Shown here: positions 1 through 9,880 of the stretch, one piece after another
Numbering within the stretch: position 1 is the first letter of the stretch
Layout: every line of letters starts with the position of its first letter
Source: DATAOG01 sp963840925
GTDB lineage: Bacteria > Pseudomonadota > Alphaproteobacteria > Geminicoccales > Geminicoccaceae
Assembly: GCA_963840925.1 (NCBI GenBank)
Contig: CAWJAY010000021.1
Span: forward strand, 62,001 to 126,000
Direction: 5' to 3'
DNA: 64,000 nucleotides
Made by a program: the position numbers and the translations under genes
Notes under the pieces: model-generated
Databases searched by the model: none
What the model was told of the DNA's origin: nothing
What the model saw: the letters and a program-made list of their open reading frames with translations, nothing else

Positions 1-292
1 CGACGATCTGGTCCCAGTCCTCGGCCGAAGCGTCTGGGACGCTGACCACGCGCACGATGCCGGCGCCGTTGACCCAGAGCTGCAACGGACCGGCCTCGGC
101 CCCGGCGCGCTCGGCCAGCGCGAACACCGCCTCCCGGTCGGTGACATCGAGTTCGGCCGGCGTCAGGCCCGGGCGGCGCGGCTCGATCGGCGCGACGTCG
201 GCGCCGAAGACCGCAAGGCCCTCCGCAAGGAAGGCTGCGGTCAGCGCTCGGCCGAGGTCGCCCGCGGCGCCGGTGATGACCGCGGCCGGCAT
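1..292 (-). CDS. Short-chain dehydrogenase/reductase (SDR), 3' part beyond window
   Basis: The reverse strand reads an SDR N-terminus starting MPAAVITGAAGDLGRAL, which carries the TGxxxxxG dinucleotide-binding motif. At about residue 75 there is VNGAGI, matching the NAG motif of classical SDRs. About 97 codons are visible and the catalytic Tyr-Lys region lies outside the window. An in-frame GTG sits immediately before the chosen ATG and cannot be excluded. It is divergent from the amidase pair, with about 160 bp between. The substrate cannot be inferred. Confidence 0.8.
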   Translation of the reverse strand, partial: MPAAVITGAAGDLGRALTAAFLAEGLAVFGADVAPIEPRRPGLTPAELDVTDREAVFALAERAGAEAGPLQLWVNGAGIVRVVSVPDASAEDWDQIV

Positions 293-449
293 CACCTGCT
301 GTCCTGCGCCGGCGCCATGCAGATAGGGGTCGTGCCGTTGAGGTGCATCGCCTGAAGAGCCCGCAGCAGCATCCGGCGGTGTTCACCGAGGTGACAACCG
401 CTCGCGATTTGGTCATCATCGGCCGGCCGAATGTCAAGGGACGAGCCGC

Positions 450-653
450 ATGTCCGAACCCACCACCACCGAGCTGCAGCAGACTGCGCGCGACACCTTC
501 GGGCGCGAGCTCTCCGAGGCTCAGGCCCTGGCCTATCGCGGCCGGCTGCCGACCATGGTCATGAATGTCGAGCGGCTGCAGCAGTGGGCCGGGCGTCTGC
601 GCGACACCGCGCCCGCCCAGGTGCTGCGGATGCTGGGGACGGACGATGACTGA
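450..653 (+). CDS. Small GatC/AtzG-like partner of the amidase
   Basis: This 67-residue helical protein lies directly upstream of an amidase-signature enzyme. Its stop overlaps the amidase start by 8 bp (ATG at 646, TGA at 651-653), which implies translational coupling. Short GatC-like or AtzG-like subunits encoded in this way are known to stabilise GatA/AtzE-type amidases. The sequence (LSEAQALAYRGRLPTMVMNV, then a Leu/Arg-rich helix) fits that size and composition, but I see no diagnostic motif. The call rests mainly on context. Confidence 0.55.
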   Translation: MSEPTTTELQQTARDTFGRELSEAQALAYRGRLPTMVMNVERLQQWAGRLRDTAPAQVLRMLGTDDD

Positions 654-2035
654 CGATCTGGTCTACGCCAGCATCGCCGAGCTGGCGCCGCGGCTGGCCG
701 CCAAAGAGCTGTCGCCGGTCGAGCTGACCGAAGCCGCGCTCGCCCGGATCGAGCAGCTCGAGCCCAAGCTGAACGCGTTCATCGCGGTCACGGCCGAGAG
801 CGCCCGCCACGCCGCGCGCGCCGCCGAGGCGGCAATCCTGGGCGGCCATCATCTGGGGCCGCTGCACGGGATCCCGATCGGGATCAAGGACCTTTACGCG
901 ACGAAGGGTGTGGCCACCACCTACGGCTCGCCGCTCTATGCCGACTGGGTCCCGGATTTCGATGCCGCCGCGGTCGAGCGCCTGAAGCGGGCGGGCGCCG
1001 TCCTGGTGGGAAAAACCAACCTGCACGAGCTCGCGTATGGCTCAACCAGCGCCAACGCCCACTACGGCCCGGTGCACAATCCGTGGCGCCTGGGCCACCA
1101 TCCGGGCGGCTCGAGCGGCGGCTCCTCGGCCGCGGTCGCCGCCGGCCTGGTCGCCGGCGCGATGGGCAGCGACACCGGCGCCTCGATCCGCCAGCCGGCA
1201 GCGTGCACGGGTATTGTCGGCCTCAAGCCGACCTTCGGGCGCGTCTCGAAGTACGGTGCCCTGCCGCTCGCCTGGTCGCAGGACCACGCCGGGCCGCTGA
1301 CCCGCACCGTGCGCGACACTGCGCTGATGATGCAGGTGCTGGCCGGCCACGACCCGCGCGATCCGACCACGGTGCGCCGCAACGTCCCGGACTTCACGGC
1401 CGGAACTCGAGGCCGGGGTCCGCGGCCTGCGCATCGGGATCGCGCGGAGCTTCTTCTTCGAGACCTGCGATCCCGAGGTGGTGCTGGCGGTAGAGGCCGC
1501 GCTCGCGGTGCTTGAGGACCAGGGCGCGGTGCTCGAGGAGATCGCGCTGCCGGACATGGCGGCCGCCTACACGGTCGGCACGGTCACGATCGCGGTCGAG
1601 GGCGCGTCCTATCACGCCGCGAGCCTCCGCGACCGGCCGGACACGTTCAGCGACGAGCTGCGCGCCTCGTTCGAGCTCGGCAGCTTCTACAGCGGCGTCG
1701 ACTACGTCCAGGCCCAGCGCCTGCGCCGGCACCTGATGGTCGAGACCGAGCGCGCGATGGCGGGCTTCGCCGCGCTGGTGATGCCGACCTCGCCGGTGCC
1801 GGCGACCCCGATCGCGGGCAGCCCGCCCGAGCACGCGATGCTGCGGCCGCGCAACACGATGCCGTTCAACGTCCTCGGTCTGCCGGCGATCTCGGTGCCT
1901 TGCGGCTTCACCGAAGGCGGCCTGCCGATCGGCCTGCAGATCGTTGGCCACGCGTTCGACGAGGCCGGCGTGCTCAGGGTCGCCCAGGCGCACGAGCAGG
2001 CGACCGACTGGCACCGGCGGCGCCCCCCGCTCTAG
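646..2035 (+). CDS. Amidase signature enzyme (one frameshift)
   Basis: This hydrolyses an amide bond; the substrate is unknown. The Ser-Ser-Lys triad is present: Lys in GIPIGIKDLY, the Gly/Ser-rich motif GGSSGGSSAAVAAG, and the nucleophile Ser in GSDTGASIRQPAACTG. The reading frame breaks at about 1402, where one extra G follows DFTA. Reading on in the next frame gives ELEAGVRGLRIGI and then an uninterrupted C-terminus to 2035 with family-like PFNVLGLPAISVPCG. Repaired length is about 463 residues, normal for the family. The break looks like a single-base sequencing error. The ATG at 646 is chosen because it overlaps the upstream small ORF. Confidence 0.85.
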
Positions 2036-2264
2036 GGTCAGGTCCGGGCCGCGCCAGCCGGGCCGAATTCGGGGAGCACAACCGGCCCGGCGCGGGAGCG
2101 GCGCGGGCCGGGATGCGCGCACGGCGGGCAGCCGATCGTCTTGGCAGCGGCGCGCGGCCGCCCACATAAGGGCGGATCATGCCAAGCTCGCTCCGGGAAA
2201 CCCCCTTGTCCGCGCTGCTCCGTCGGCTGCTCCTGGTCGGACGGGCGTGGGGCCGGCGGCATCC

Positions 2265-4051
2265 ATGACCCGGGATCGGAGCCGCGGGGTCGACTGGCCG
2301 CGGATCAAAGCCCTCATCGTGCCCTTCCTGTGGCCGCGCGAGAGCCTGGAGCTGCGTGCCCGGGTCGTGATCGCCTTCGCGTTGCTGGTCGCGGCCAAGC
2401 TGGTCACGGTCCAGGTACCGTTCTTCTTCAAGGCGGTGATCGATCGGTTGAGCGGGCCCGAAGGCGCGCTCCTCGTCCTGCCGCTGGCGGCGCTGCTGGC
2501 CTATGGCCTCGCCCGGCTGACCGCCGCGGGCTTCGGCGAGCTGCGCGATGGGATCTTCGCCAAGGTCACCGAACGGGCGGGCCGGCGGGTCTCGCTCAAA
2601 GTCTTCCAGCACCTGTTCAGCCTGTCGCTCCGCTATCACCTCGAGCGGCGGACCGGCGAGCTCGCCCGGGTCACCGAGCGCGGCGTCCAGGCGATCCGCT
2701 TTCTGCTCGGGGTCATCCTGTTCAACGTCGGTCCGACCCTGCTCGAGTTCGGCCTCGTGATCGGCATCCTGCTGTACAAGTATCCCTGGCCGTTCGCGCT
2801 GGTCACCTTCATTACGATCGCTGCCTACGCCGTCTTCACGTTCGTCGCCTCCGAGTGGCGGATCGCGATCCGGCGGGAGATGAACACGCGCGACAACGAG
2901 GTCAGCGCCCAGACGGTCGACAGCCTGCTCAACTACGAGACCGTCAAGGCGTTCGGCAACGAGGCGTTCGAGCGCGACCGGCTGGACGGGACGCTCGCGC
3001 TCTACGAGCGCGCCGCGATCAAATCGGACACTTCGCTCGCCGCGCTCGACTTCGGCCAGGCGGCGATCATCGCGATCGGCGTCACCGTGATCATGATTCT
3101 CGCCGCCCAGGGCGTGGTCGCCGGTCGGCTCACGGTCGGCGATGTGGTCCTGGTCAACACTTTCCTGTTGCAGCTCTACCAGCCGCTCAACTTTCTGGGC
3201 GTGGTCTACCGCCAGGTCAAGCAGTCGCTGACCGACCTCGAGAGCCTGATCGGCCTGCTCGAGCTCGAGCCCGAGATCAAGGACCGCCCGGGCGCAGCGG
3301 TGCTTGCGGCTGGGCGGCGGCGAGGTGCGGTTCGAGAGCGTGGATTTCGGCTACGACCCGCGCCGGCCGATCCTCACCAACCTCAGCTTCACGATCCCAG
3401 CCGGGCAGACGCTGGCCGTGGTCGGCAGCTCGGGCGCCGGCAAATCGACGCTCGTCCGCCTGCTGTTCCGCTTTTACGAGATCGACGCGGGCAGATCCTG
3501 ATCGATGGTCAGGACTCCGCGACGTCACCCAGAAATCACTGCGCGCCGCGATCGGGCTGGTGCCTCAGGACACCGTGCTGTTCAACGACACGATCGGCGC
3601 CAACATCGGCTACGGCCGCCCCGGCGCTCCCCAGGCGGCGATCGAGGCCGCCGCGCGCCTGGCCCAGATCCACGACTTCATCGCGAGCCTGCCGGATCGC
3701 TACGAGACCATGGTCGGCGAGCGCGGCCTCAAGCTCTCCGGCGGCGAAAAGCAACGGGTCGCGATCGCGCGGATGGTGCTCAAGGACCCCTCGATCCTGG
3801 TCCTCGACGAGGCGACCTCGGCGCTCGACAGCCGCACCGAGCAGCTGATCCAGGCCGCGCTGCGGCGCCTGTCGGTGGGGCGTACGACGCTGATCATCGC
3901 CCATCGGCTCTCGAGCGTGGTCGACGCCGACCAGATCCTGGTGCTCGAGCACGGCCGCGTGGTCGAGCAGGGCCACCATCACCAGCTGCTCGCCCGTCGT
4001 GGCACCTATGCCCAGATGTGGGCCCGCCAGCAGGAAGCGCCGGCGGCCTGA
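2265..4051 (+). CDS. ATM1/HMT1-type ABC half-transporter (three frameshifts)
   Basis: The order is an N-terminal membrane domain with six predicted spans and then an ATPase domain. Walker A reads GSSGAGKST, the signature LSGGEKQR, and Walker B ILVLDEATSALD, followed by the H-loop IIAHR. The membrane domain (EVSAQTVDSLLNYETVKAFG) resembles ATM1/ABCB7 and bacterial heavy-metal or glutathione-conjugate exporters. The frame changes at about 3303, 3495 and 3515. Each repair needs one base and together they give about 595 residues, the usual size. The ATG at 2265 opens MTRDRSRGVDWPRIKALIVP, typical for the family. It probably works as a homodimer in the inner membrane. Confidence 0.88.
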
Positions 4052-4304
4052 GCGTGCAGGCCGGCGCTGACCTGGCTGGGGCCCCGCGATCGGAACTGGC
4101 CAAGTTCGAGCGGCGTTAACCGGCCATTAACCCTGTCGGCGTCAACTGCAGGTAGCTGTGATGGCCGTCGGGCGGCAGGGAAGTGTCAGCAGGCCGACGA
4201 GCCTTGGCGATGCGGCGAACCCGACCCCATCTATCAGGTAGCTTAAGGAACTTCGTGCATCGGTTGATGAGGTCGATCGTCCGGCGCCCGGCGGGGAGAT
4301 GGGC

Positions 4305-5386
4305 ATGACCAGAGTGGCGCGTTTCGAGATCGGTTATACGCAGTTCGTCGATCCCGCCGGCAAACCGGTCGGGCCGCTGCCCGAGTTCGCTCAGGAGCCG
4401 AAGGCGCTGCTGCCGCTCTACCGCGGGATGATGCTGACCCGGCGGTTCGACGCCAAAGCGATCGCGCTGCAGCGGACCGGCCGGCTCGGCACCTATGCGT
4501 CGTCGCTCGGGCAGGAGGCGGTCACGGTCGGGGTCGCGAGCGCGATGCGCGCCGAGGACGTGCTGCTGCCGTCCTACCGCGAGACCGGCGCCCAGCTCTG
4601 GCGGGGTGTCAGCCTGCTGGAGCTGCTGCTCTACTGGGGCGGCGACGAGCGCGGCAGCGATTTCAAGGGCCCGCGGGCGGATTTCCCGGTCGCGGTGCCG
4701 ATCGCCAGCCAATGCCTGCATGCGACCGGCGCTGCCTATGCCTTCAAGCTCCGGCGCGAGCCGCGGGTCGCGGTCTGCGTCTCGGGCGACGGCTCGACCT
4801 CGAACGGCGCGTTCTACGAGGCGATCAACACCGCGGGCGCCTGGCGCGTGCCGGCGGTGTTCGTGATCAACAACAACCAGTGGGCGATCTCGCTGCCGCG
4901 GGCCTCAGACGGCGGCCGCGACTTTGGCGCAGAAAGCGATCGCCGCCGGGATTCCCGGCGACCAGGTCGACGGCAACGACGTGATCGCGGTCCGCCATCT
5001 GGTCGAGCGCGCGATCGAGCGCGCGCGTGGCGGCGAAGGGCCGAGCGTGGTCGAGGCGCTGACCTACCGGATGTCCGATCACACCACGGCCGACGATGCG
5101 TCCCGCTACCGGGAGGCTGGCCAGGTGAGCGCGCAGTGGGCGAGCGACCCGGTCGCCCGGCTGCGCCATTTCCTGACCGAAGCCGGCGCCTGGACCAAGG
5201 CCGACGAGGAGCGGCTGGTCGACCAGCTCAATCGCGAGATCGACGCTGCGGTCGAGCGCTACCTGGCGACGCCGGGACAGCCGCCCGACGGCAATGTTCG
5301 ACCATCTGTACGCCGAGCTGCCGCGGGCGCTCGCCGGCCAGCGGATGGCGCTCGTAGCGGCCGGCGCGGGAGGCTCCGATGCCTGA
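4305..5386 (+). CDS. pdhA: 2-oxoacid dehydrogenase E1 alpha (two frameshifts)
   Basis: This is the thiamine-diphosphate E1 alpha subunit of a pyruvate or branched-chain 2-oxoacid dehydrogenase. ThDP-binding GDGSTSNGAFYEAIN is followed by VFVINNNQWAIS. The frame is lost at about 4905 and regained as QTAAATLAQKAIAAGIPGDQ. It is lost again at about 5290 and regained as MFDHLYAELPRALAGQ. The repaired protein is about 360 residues. The ATG at 4305 is better spaced from GGCGGGGAG than the ATG at 4299. Its stop overlaps the E1 beta start by 8 bp. The N-terminal GYTQFVDPAGKPVGP resembles BkdA or acetoin-type E1 more than E. coli AceE. The substrate is unresolved. Confidence 0.88.
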
Positions 5387-6359
5387 GACGACACTGGTCG
5401 GCGCGGTCACGATGGCGCTCGCGCACGCGCTGGCCGAGGACCCGAGCGTGGTCGTGCTCGGCGAGGACGTCGGGGTCAATGGTGGCGTCTTTCGCGCGAC
5501 CCAGGGGCTGCTCGAGCGGTTCGGCCCGGAGCGGGTGATCGACACGCCGCTCGCCGAGCTCGCGATCGGCGGCGTCGCGGTCGGCATGGCAGCAGCCGGG
5601 CTGCGCCCGGTCGCCGAGATTCAGTTCTCCGGTTTCATTTATCCCGCACTCGATCAGATCATCAGCCACGCCTCGCGGCTGCGCTACCGCACCCGTGGCC
5701 GGCTGACCTGCCCGATGGTCATGCGCGCGCCTTCGGGCGGCGGCATTCATGCCCCGGAGCATCACTGCGAGAGCAACGAGGCGCTGTTCGCCCACATGCC
5801 GGGGCTGCGGGTCGTGATCCCGTCGTCACCGCAGCGCGCCTACGGCCTGCTGCTGGCCGCGATCCGCGATCCCGACCCGGTGATCTTCCTCGAGCCGACC
5901 CGGATTTACCGGGCGGTCAAACAGGAGGTGTCCGACGACGGCACGGCGCTGCCGCTCGATACCTGCTTTGTGCTGCGCGAAGGCCGGGACATCACGCTGG
6001 TGACCTGGGGCGCCCTGGTCAAGGAGACCTTGGCCGCAGCCGAAGCGCTCCGGCGCGAGGCGGTGTCGGCCGAGGTGATCGACGTCGCCACGCTCAAGCC
6101 GCTCGACGCCGACACGATTCTCGCCTCGATCGAGAAGACCGGCCGCTGCGTGATCGTGCACGAGGCGCCGCTGACCGGCGGCTTTGGCGCCGAGATCGCG
6201 GCCCGGATCGCGGAATCCGGTCTCTTGTCGCTGCAGGCGCCGATCGAGCGGGTCCCCGGCTGGGACACGATCATGCCGCTGCCGCGGCTCGAGCACCACT
6301 ATCTGCCTGGCGAGGCCCGGATCCTGGCCGCCGCCCGGCGCGCCCTGGCCTTCGCCTGA
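5379..6359 (+). CDS. pdhB: 2-oxoacid dehydrogenase E1 beta
   Basis: An intact 326-residue transketolase-like beta subunit. It shows the typical N-terminus (TLVGAVTMALAHALAEDPSV), VLGEDVGVNGGVFRAT, FSGFIYPALDQI, and the C-terminal transketolase segment LVTWGALVKETLAAAE. With E1 alpha it forms the alpha2beta2 decarboxylase that loads an acyl group onto lipoyl-E2. It overlaps E1 alpha and lies 32 bp before E2, so the three genes form one operon. No frameshift is seen here, in contrast to E1 alpha. Confidence 0.93.
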   Translation: MPETTLVGAVTMALAHALAEDPSVVVLGEDVGVNGGVFRATQGLLERFGPERVIDTPLAELAIGGVAVGMAAAGLRPVAEIQFSGFIYPALDQIISHASRLRYRTRGRLTCPMVMRAPSGGGIHAPEHHCESNEALFAHMPGLRVVIPSSPQRAYGLLLAAIRDPDPVIFLEPTRIYRAVKQEVSDDGTALPLDTCFVLREGRDITLVTWGALVKETLAAAEALRREAVSAEVIDVATLKPLDADTILASIEKTGRCVIVHEAPLTGGFGAEIAARIAESGLLSLQAPIERVPGWDTIMPLPRLEHHYLPGEARILAAARRALAFA

Positions 6360-6391
6360 CGCCGCCGCCAACCGATGGGACGAACTCCGCC

Positions 6392-7495
6392 ATGAAGACC
6401 TTCAATCTGCCCGACCTCGGCGAAGGCTTGCAGGAGGCCGAGATCGTCAGCTGGCACGTCGGCCCAGGTGATCACGTGGTGGCCGATCAGCCGCTGGTCT
6501 CGGTCGAGACCGACAAGGCGGTGGTCGAGGTGCCCTCGCCCCGGGCCGGCCGGGTCGCGGAGCTGTTCGGGGCCGCGGGCGACATCGTCCAGGTCGGCGC
6601 GCCGCTGGTCGCCTTCGAAGACCGGACCGGGGCCGACACCGGGACCGTGGTTGGGGAGATCAGGGCGTCGGAGGAACGCGCCGAGGAGGCGACCGTCGCC
6701 GGGCGCGGCGGGCAGGGCCTGTCGGTCAAGGCGACGCCGGCCGTGCGAGCGCTCGCGCGCCGCCTCGGCGTCGATCTCGCCCTGCTGACGCCATCGTCGC
6801 CCGACGGCGTGATCAGCGCCAGGGACGTCGAGCAGGCGGCCGCGACGCTGGCCGAGGCCGGGCCTCTGGAGCCGTTGCGCGGGGTCCGCCGGGCCATGGC
6901 GCTGCGCATGGCCCATGCCCATTCGGAGGTGGTTCCGGCGACCGTGATCGATGAGGCCGACGTCGACGACTGGGCCAATGGCCACGATGTGACCATCCGG
7001 CTGGTGCGGGCGATCGTCGCCGGCTGCGTGAGCGAACCCGCGCTCAACGCCTGGTACGACTCGCAGAGTCAGGGTCGTCGTCTGCACGGCAAGATCGACC
7101 TCGGCATCGCGGTCGATACCCCGGATGGCCTGTTCGTGCCGGTCCTGAGGGACGTCGCCAAGCGTCCGCCCGCCGATCTGCGCCACGGGCTGGAGCGGAT
7201 GAAAGCCGACATCCGCGCGCGCACGATTCCGCCGGAAGAGCTGAAGGGCGCAACCATCACGCTGTCCAATTTCGGTACTCTTGCCGGCCGCTACGCCGCG
7301 CCGGTCGTGGTCCCGCCGCAGGTCTCGATCCTCAGCACCGGCAGGATCGAACCGCGCCCGGTGGTGGTCGAGGGCCGCGTGGCTGTACACGCGACGATTC
7401 CTTTGTCCCTCACCTTCGACCACCGGGTGGTGACCGGCGGCGAGGCGGCGCGGTTCCTGGCCGCGGTGATCGCCGATCTGGAGCTGCCCCACTAG
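6392..7495 (+). CDS. pdhC: Dihydrolipoamide acyltransferase E2
   Basis: A compact 367-residue E2 with one N-terminal lipoyl domain (Lys42 in ETDKAVVEVPSP), an E3-binding domain at about 115-150 (TPAVRALARRLGVDL) and a C-terminal acyltransferase domain. The active-site region reads LTFDHRVVTGGEAARF. The usual HRxxDG motif therefore has Thr (about residue 348) in place of the catalytic Asp. I recall other short bacterial E2s carrying the same substitution, so it may be a subfamily trait. No lipoamide dehydrogenase (E3) gene follows, so E3 must come from elsewhere. A strong hairpin lies 36 bp downstream. Confidence 0.92.
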   Translation: MKTFNLPDLGEGLQEAEIVSWHVGPGDHVVADQPLVSVETDKAVVEVPSPRAGRVAELFGAAGDIVQVGAPLVAFEDRTGADTGTVVGEIRASEERAEEATVAGRGGQGLSVKATPAVRALARRLGVDLALLTPSSPDGVISARDVEQAAATLAEAGPLEPLRGVRRAMALRMAHAHSEVVPATVIDEADVDDWANGHDVTIRLVRAIVAGCVSEPALNAWYDSQSQGRRLHGKIDLGIAVDTPDGLFVPVLRDVAKRPPADLRHGLERMKADIRARTIPPEELKGATITLSNFGTLAGRYAAPVVVPPQVSILSTGRIEPRPVVVEGRVAVHATIPLSLTFDHRVVTGGEAARFLAAVIADLELPH

Positions 7496-7530
7496 CCCAG
7501 CCGGGGGCGCATCAACCCCGGAACCAGCGG

Positions 7531-7564
7531 CAGCCGTGGGCGGGCATGCGGCAGCCCGCGGCTG
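7531..7564 (+). terminator. Hairpin after the E1-E2 operon
   Basis: The arms 7531-7541 and 7554-7564 pair over 11 bp (one G-T wobble) around a 12-nt loop, 36 bp after the E2 stop. There is no U tract, so intrinsic termination is not certain. The position fits the end of the operon transcript. Confidence 0.5.
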
Positions 7565-7707
7565 TCCGCTCAGGCGGCGGCGAGCGGCCCGGGCGCTCGA
7601 GGGGGAAATCGACAAAGTCGGCAAACCTGCTCGTTGAGCGGGAACCCTGGCGGCGCGGCTGCGTTGATCGTTGCAGCCATTGAGGGGGCGAAGCCAAAGA
7701 GGGAGAG

Positions 7708-7980
7708 ATGAGCAAACTCAGTGGGCTCGAGCTGAAGCGGGCGCGCTTGGTGCCGAGTTCGATGTTCGCCAGTCCCGATGCGGTCGTCGCATCGGTCGAT
7801 CTGAGTAGGGCGCAGAAGATCCAGATCCTGCGCCGCTGGGAGTTTGATGCTCGCCGGACGGGCGTGGATGCCATTGCCGCGCCGCTCGGCGAGGATCGGC
7901 GCATGCTGACCGACGTGCGGGGAGCTCTGGCCGCGCTCGGAGCTTTGCCCGGTCGCGCAAGGGACCCCCTCCGTCACTGA
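7708..7980 (+). CDS. Small conserved protein of unknown function (90 aa)
   Basis: A 90-residue soluble protein preceded by GAGGGAGAG at 7698-7706, a good ribosome binding site. The central part, MFASPDAVVASVDLSRAQKI followed by QILRRWEFDAR, resembles a widespread small proteobacterial family with an 'FxxPxxVxxxxxLsxxQKIxILxxWexDxR' pattern. That family has no established function. No membrane segment or catalytic motif is seen. It stands alone between the E2 operon and the convergent binding-protein gene. Confidence 0.65.
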   Translation: MSKLSGLELKRARLVPSSMFASPDAVVASVDLSRAQKIQILRRWEFDARRTGVDAIAAPLGEDRRMLTDVRGALAALGALPGRARDPLRH

Positions 7981-8161
7981 CAAGCCTGCCGGGCTGGCTG
8001 TTGCGGGGCGGGCGGCGGGTGCCGCACCATTGCGGCTTTACCGTCTCCAAATGGTGACGGCGGCGCATGGTTCCGTTCTTGCTGAGCCGGGTAGTCCGCT
8101 GTCGTGACCTCACCCGTCACCAACTCTCCGCCTGAGATCAGGGGGCGGGACGCGGGAGGGC

Positions 8162-9307
8162 TCACATCCGACCCTGAATGGCGATGATGTCGACCGCCGC
8201 GAATGCCGGGGGCAGCTGATAGGCTTGCGCGTCGGCCGCGACCCGGTCGCGGTCGAATTGGTTGGCCGGGCCCACGTATTTGTTGCTGAGCACGTCCTCG
8301 GACGCGATCAGCTTACTGATCTGGCGGATCCGCAACAGCGTCTCAAAGAACCGGCGCCATTGCTCCAGGTCGTGCCAGCCCCAGCCTTGCCGATGCCACC
8401 AGTCGCCGCGAAACACGTTGGCGAGCTGCATCATCGATTCGGTCGCGACCGCGGGCGCGAGGCTCGCGGCGAGCACAGGAAACTGCTGCAGCACGAGATG
8501 GGTCGCGGCGCGCGGGTTGCGGTAGCCGAATTCGAGGCCCATCGCCCAACCGCGCAGATAGCCTTCATAGAGCGCGTCCTTGGCTGGATCGTCGAAGTCG
8601 GCGCGCCGGATCACGAAGCTGTTGGCCGGGAACTTGGAAAACTCGCTCGGCAGGATGTAGTCGAACTCCAGGCCCTGGCCGGTCCATTGCGCGCGCAGCC
8701 CCTCCCAGGACAGAGCCGCGTCGCCCTGGCCTTGCTTCAGGGCATGGCCCCACCGATTGCCGGCCTCAGCGTAGCGAACGCTCTTGGGGTCGACGCCAGC
8801 CTGGGCCAGCATCGGATCCACGATCGAGCGCCAGCCGGCGTTGCCGAGCAGGATGGTCTTGCCGGTGAGATCAGCTGGCCTGGCCAGCCTCTCACCCTTG
8901 CGGAAGGCAAAGCTGAAAACGTCGTAGGCGCCCATGTGCCAAACCGAGACCAGCGGCAGACCCTGCTCGAGACCGAGCGCGAACACCCGGGGCGGCGGGA
9001 ACGCGACGTCTGCCTGGTTCTGATCGACCGCCCTGAGCGGCGCGATCTCCGCCATCGGCCCTGGCTCGAGGGTGGTCTCGATCGTGCCGAAGTAGCCGAA
9101 TTGCCTGGCCACCCAGTAGGGATAGTCGTCGAGCACCTCGATCGTGCCGCGCGGGCTGAGCCAGCGCACCGGCCCCTTGGCCGCGTGCGCGCCTGCCGAC
9201 CGGAACCCGGCCGTCGACGTCAGGGTCAGGGTCCCGGCCGCGGACAGCGCGAGCAACCGGCGCCGGTCGAGGACCGGGGCGGGGGCGGTGGTGGCGCACC
9301 CAAGCAT
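8162..9307 (-). CDS. NMT1/SsuA-like ABC substrate-binding protein, Tat-exported
   Basis: About 381 residues. The N-terminus has a twin-arginine-like signal (LDRRRLLALSAAGTLTLTS) ending near AHA. The mature part begins VRWLSPRGTIEVLDDYPYWV and continues with features of NMT1/THI5-like periplasmic proteins (nitrate, sulfonate or pyrimidine uptake), including ADLTGKTILLGNAGWRS. The Met at 9307 is preferred over 9349 because it puts the signal peptide at the start. No permease or ATPase gene is adjacent, so its transporter, if any, is elsewhere. The ligand is unknown. Confidence 0.82.
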   Translation of the reverse strand: MLGCATTAPAPVLDRRRLLALSAAGTLTLTSTAGFRSAGAHAAKGPVRWLSPRGTIEVLDDYPYWVARQFGYFGTIETTLEPGPMAEIAPLRAVDQNQADVAFPPPRVFALGLEQGLPLVSVWHMGAYDVFSFAFRKGERLARPADLTGKTILLGNAGWRSIVDPMLAQAGVDPKSVRYAEAGNRWGHALKQGQGDAALSWEGLRAQWTGQGLEFDYILPSEFSKFPANSFVIRRADFDDPAKDALYEGYLRGWAMGLEFGYRNPRAATHLVLQQFPVLAASLAPAVATESMMQLANVFRGDWWHRQGWGWHDLEQWRRFFETLLRIRQISKLIASEDVLSNKYVGPANQFDRDRVAADAQAYQLPPAFAAVDIIAIQGRM

Positions 9308-9649
9308 GATTCCCTCGTGAGCTTCGTGCTCGGGCCTGATCGGCGCCAAGCGCGCTCGGGAGACGGCTCCTGATCGGGTTAAGATAGTGCCCCTTGCCGG
9401 CTCGACGACCAGCCCGATCGGCCCTAGACAGGGTCGCCTCGCAGCGTTCTCAGCCGCTGCCCGGCGCAGCCTCCACCAGGCCGGCGCCGGGCGTCAAGAC
9501 CGGCTCGCAAGCCCGAAGCCGGGAGCACCCCTGCCGGGCGCTCCAAGCCCCGCGACCTGTCTAGCGCAAGCATCAGCTCCGACGGCTGCGACGATGCCGG
9601 CTGGCGAGACCGGCGCTCGCGGGGGGCCTCGGGTCAATCTTCGCTCGCT

Positions 9650-9876
9650 CGCGGCTCCCCCGGCGGCAGGTCGATCGAGCCCCGTCGCCGCCCGCGTCGG
9701 AGATCAAGCGCAGACCCTTTCTGCCGGCTGGCCAGGCTCCAGCTTGCCGGTGAGCGGCGCCGCGAGCGCGGCCGCGCCCGACCAGTCAGCCGCCAGGCCA
9801 TGCTCGAGCCAGAGCCGAACGGCGCCGCCGCATCTCGCCCTCGGTCACGCAAACAATCCGCTCGACATGGCAGCGC
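9650..9876 (-). pseudogene. C-terminal remnant of a PLP fold-type II threonine/serine dehydratase
   Basis: The 9308-9880 gap has no intact gene. On the reverse strand, joining frames at about 9821 and 9707 gives HVERIVCVTEGEMRR, then VRLWLEHGLAADWSGAAALA, then APLTGKLEPGQPAERVC and LISDAGGDG. This follows the usual end of IlvA/TdcB-like dehydratases: a 'V+eeEirxA' helix, SGAAALA, a GKL segment and 'SGGN' (here SDAGGD). The remnant starts directly at the end of the DUF3280-like gene, so the catalytic N-terminal part is missing. This is a recognition by eye across three frames; exact ends are uncertain. Nothing else is seen in the rest of the gap. Confidence 0.45.
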
Positions 9877-9880
9877 GCGC

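Noticed and set aside
4115..4131. Inverted repeat GTTAA-N7-TTAAC upstream of the E1 operon
   Set aside because: Could be an operator, but it is short, single and far (about 170 bp) from the start, so no regulator can be supported.
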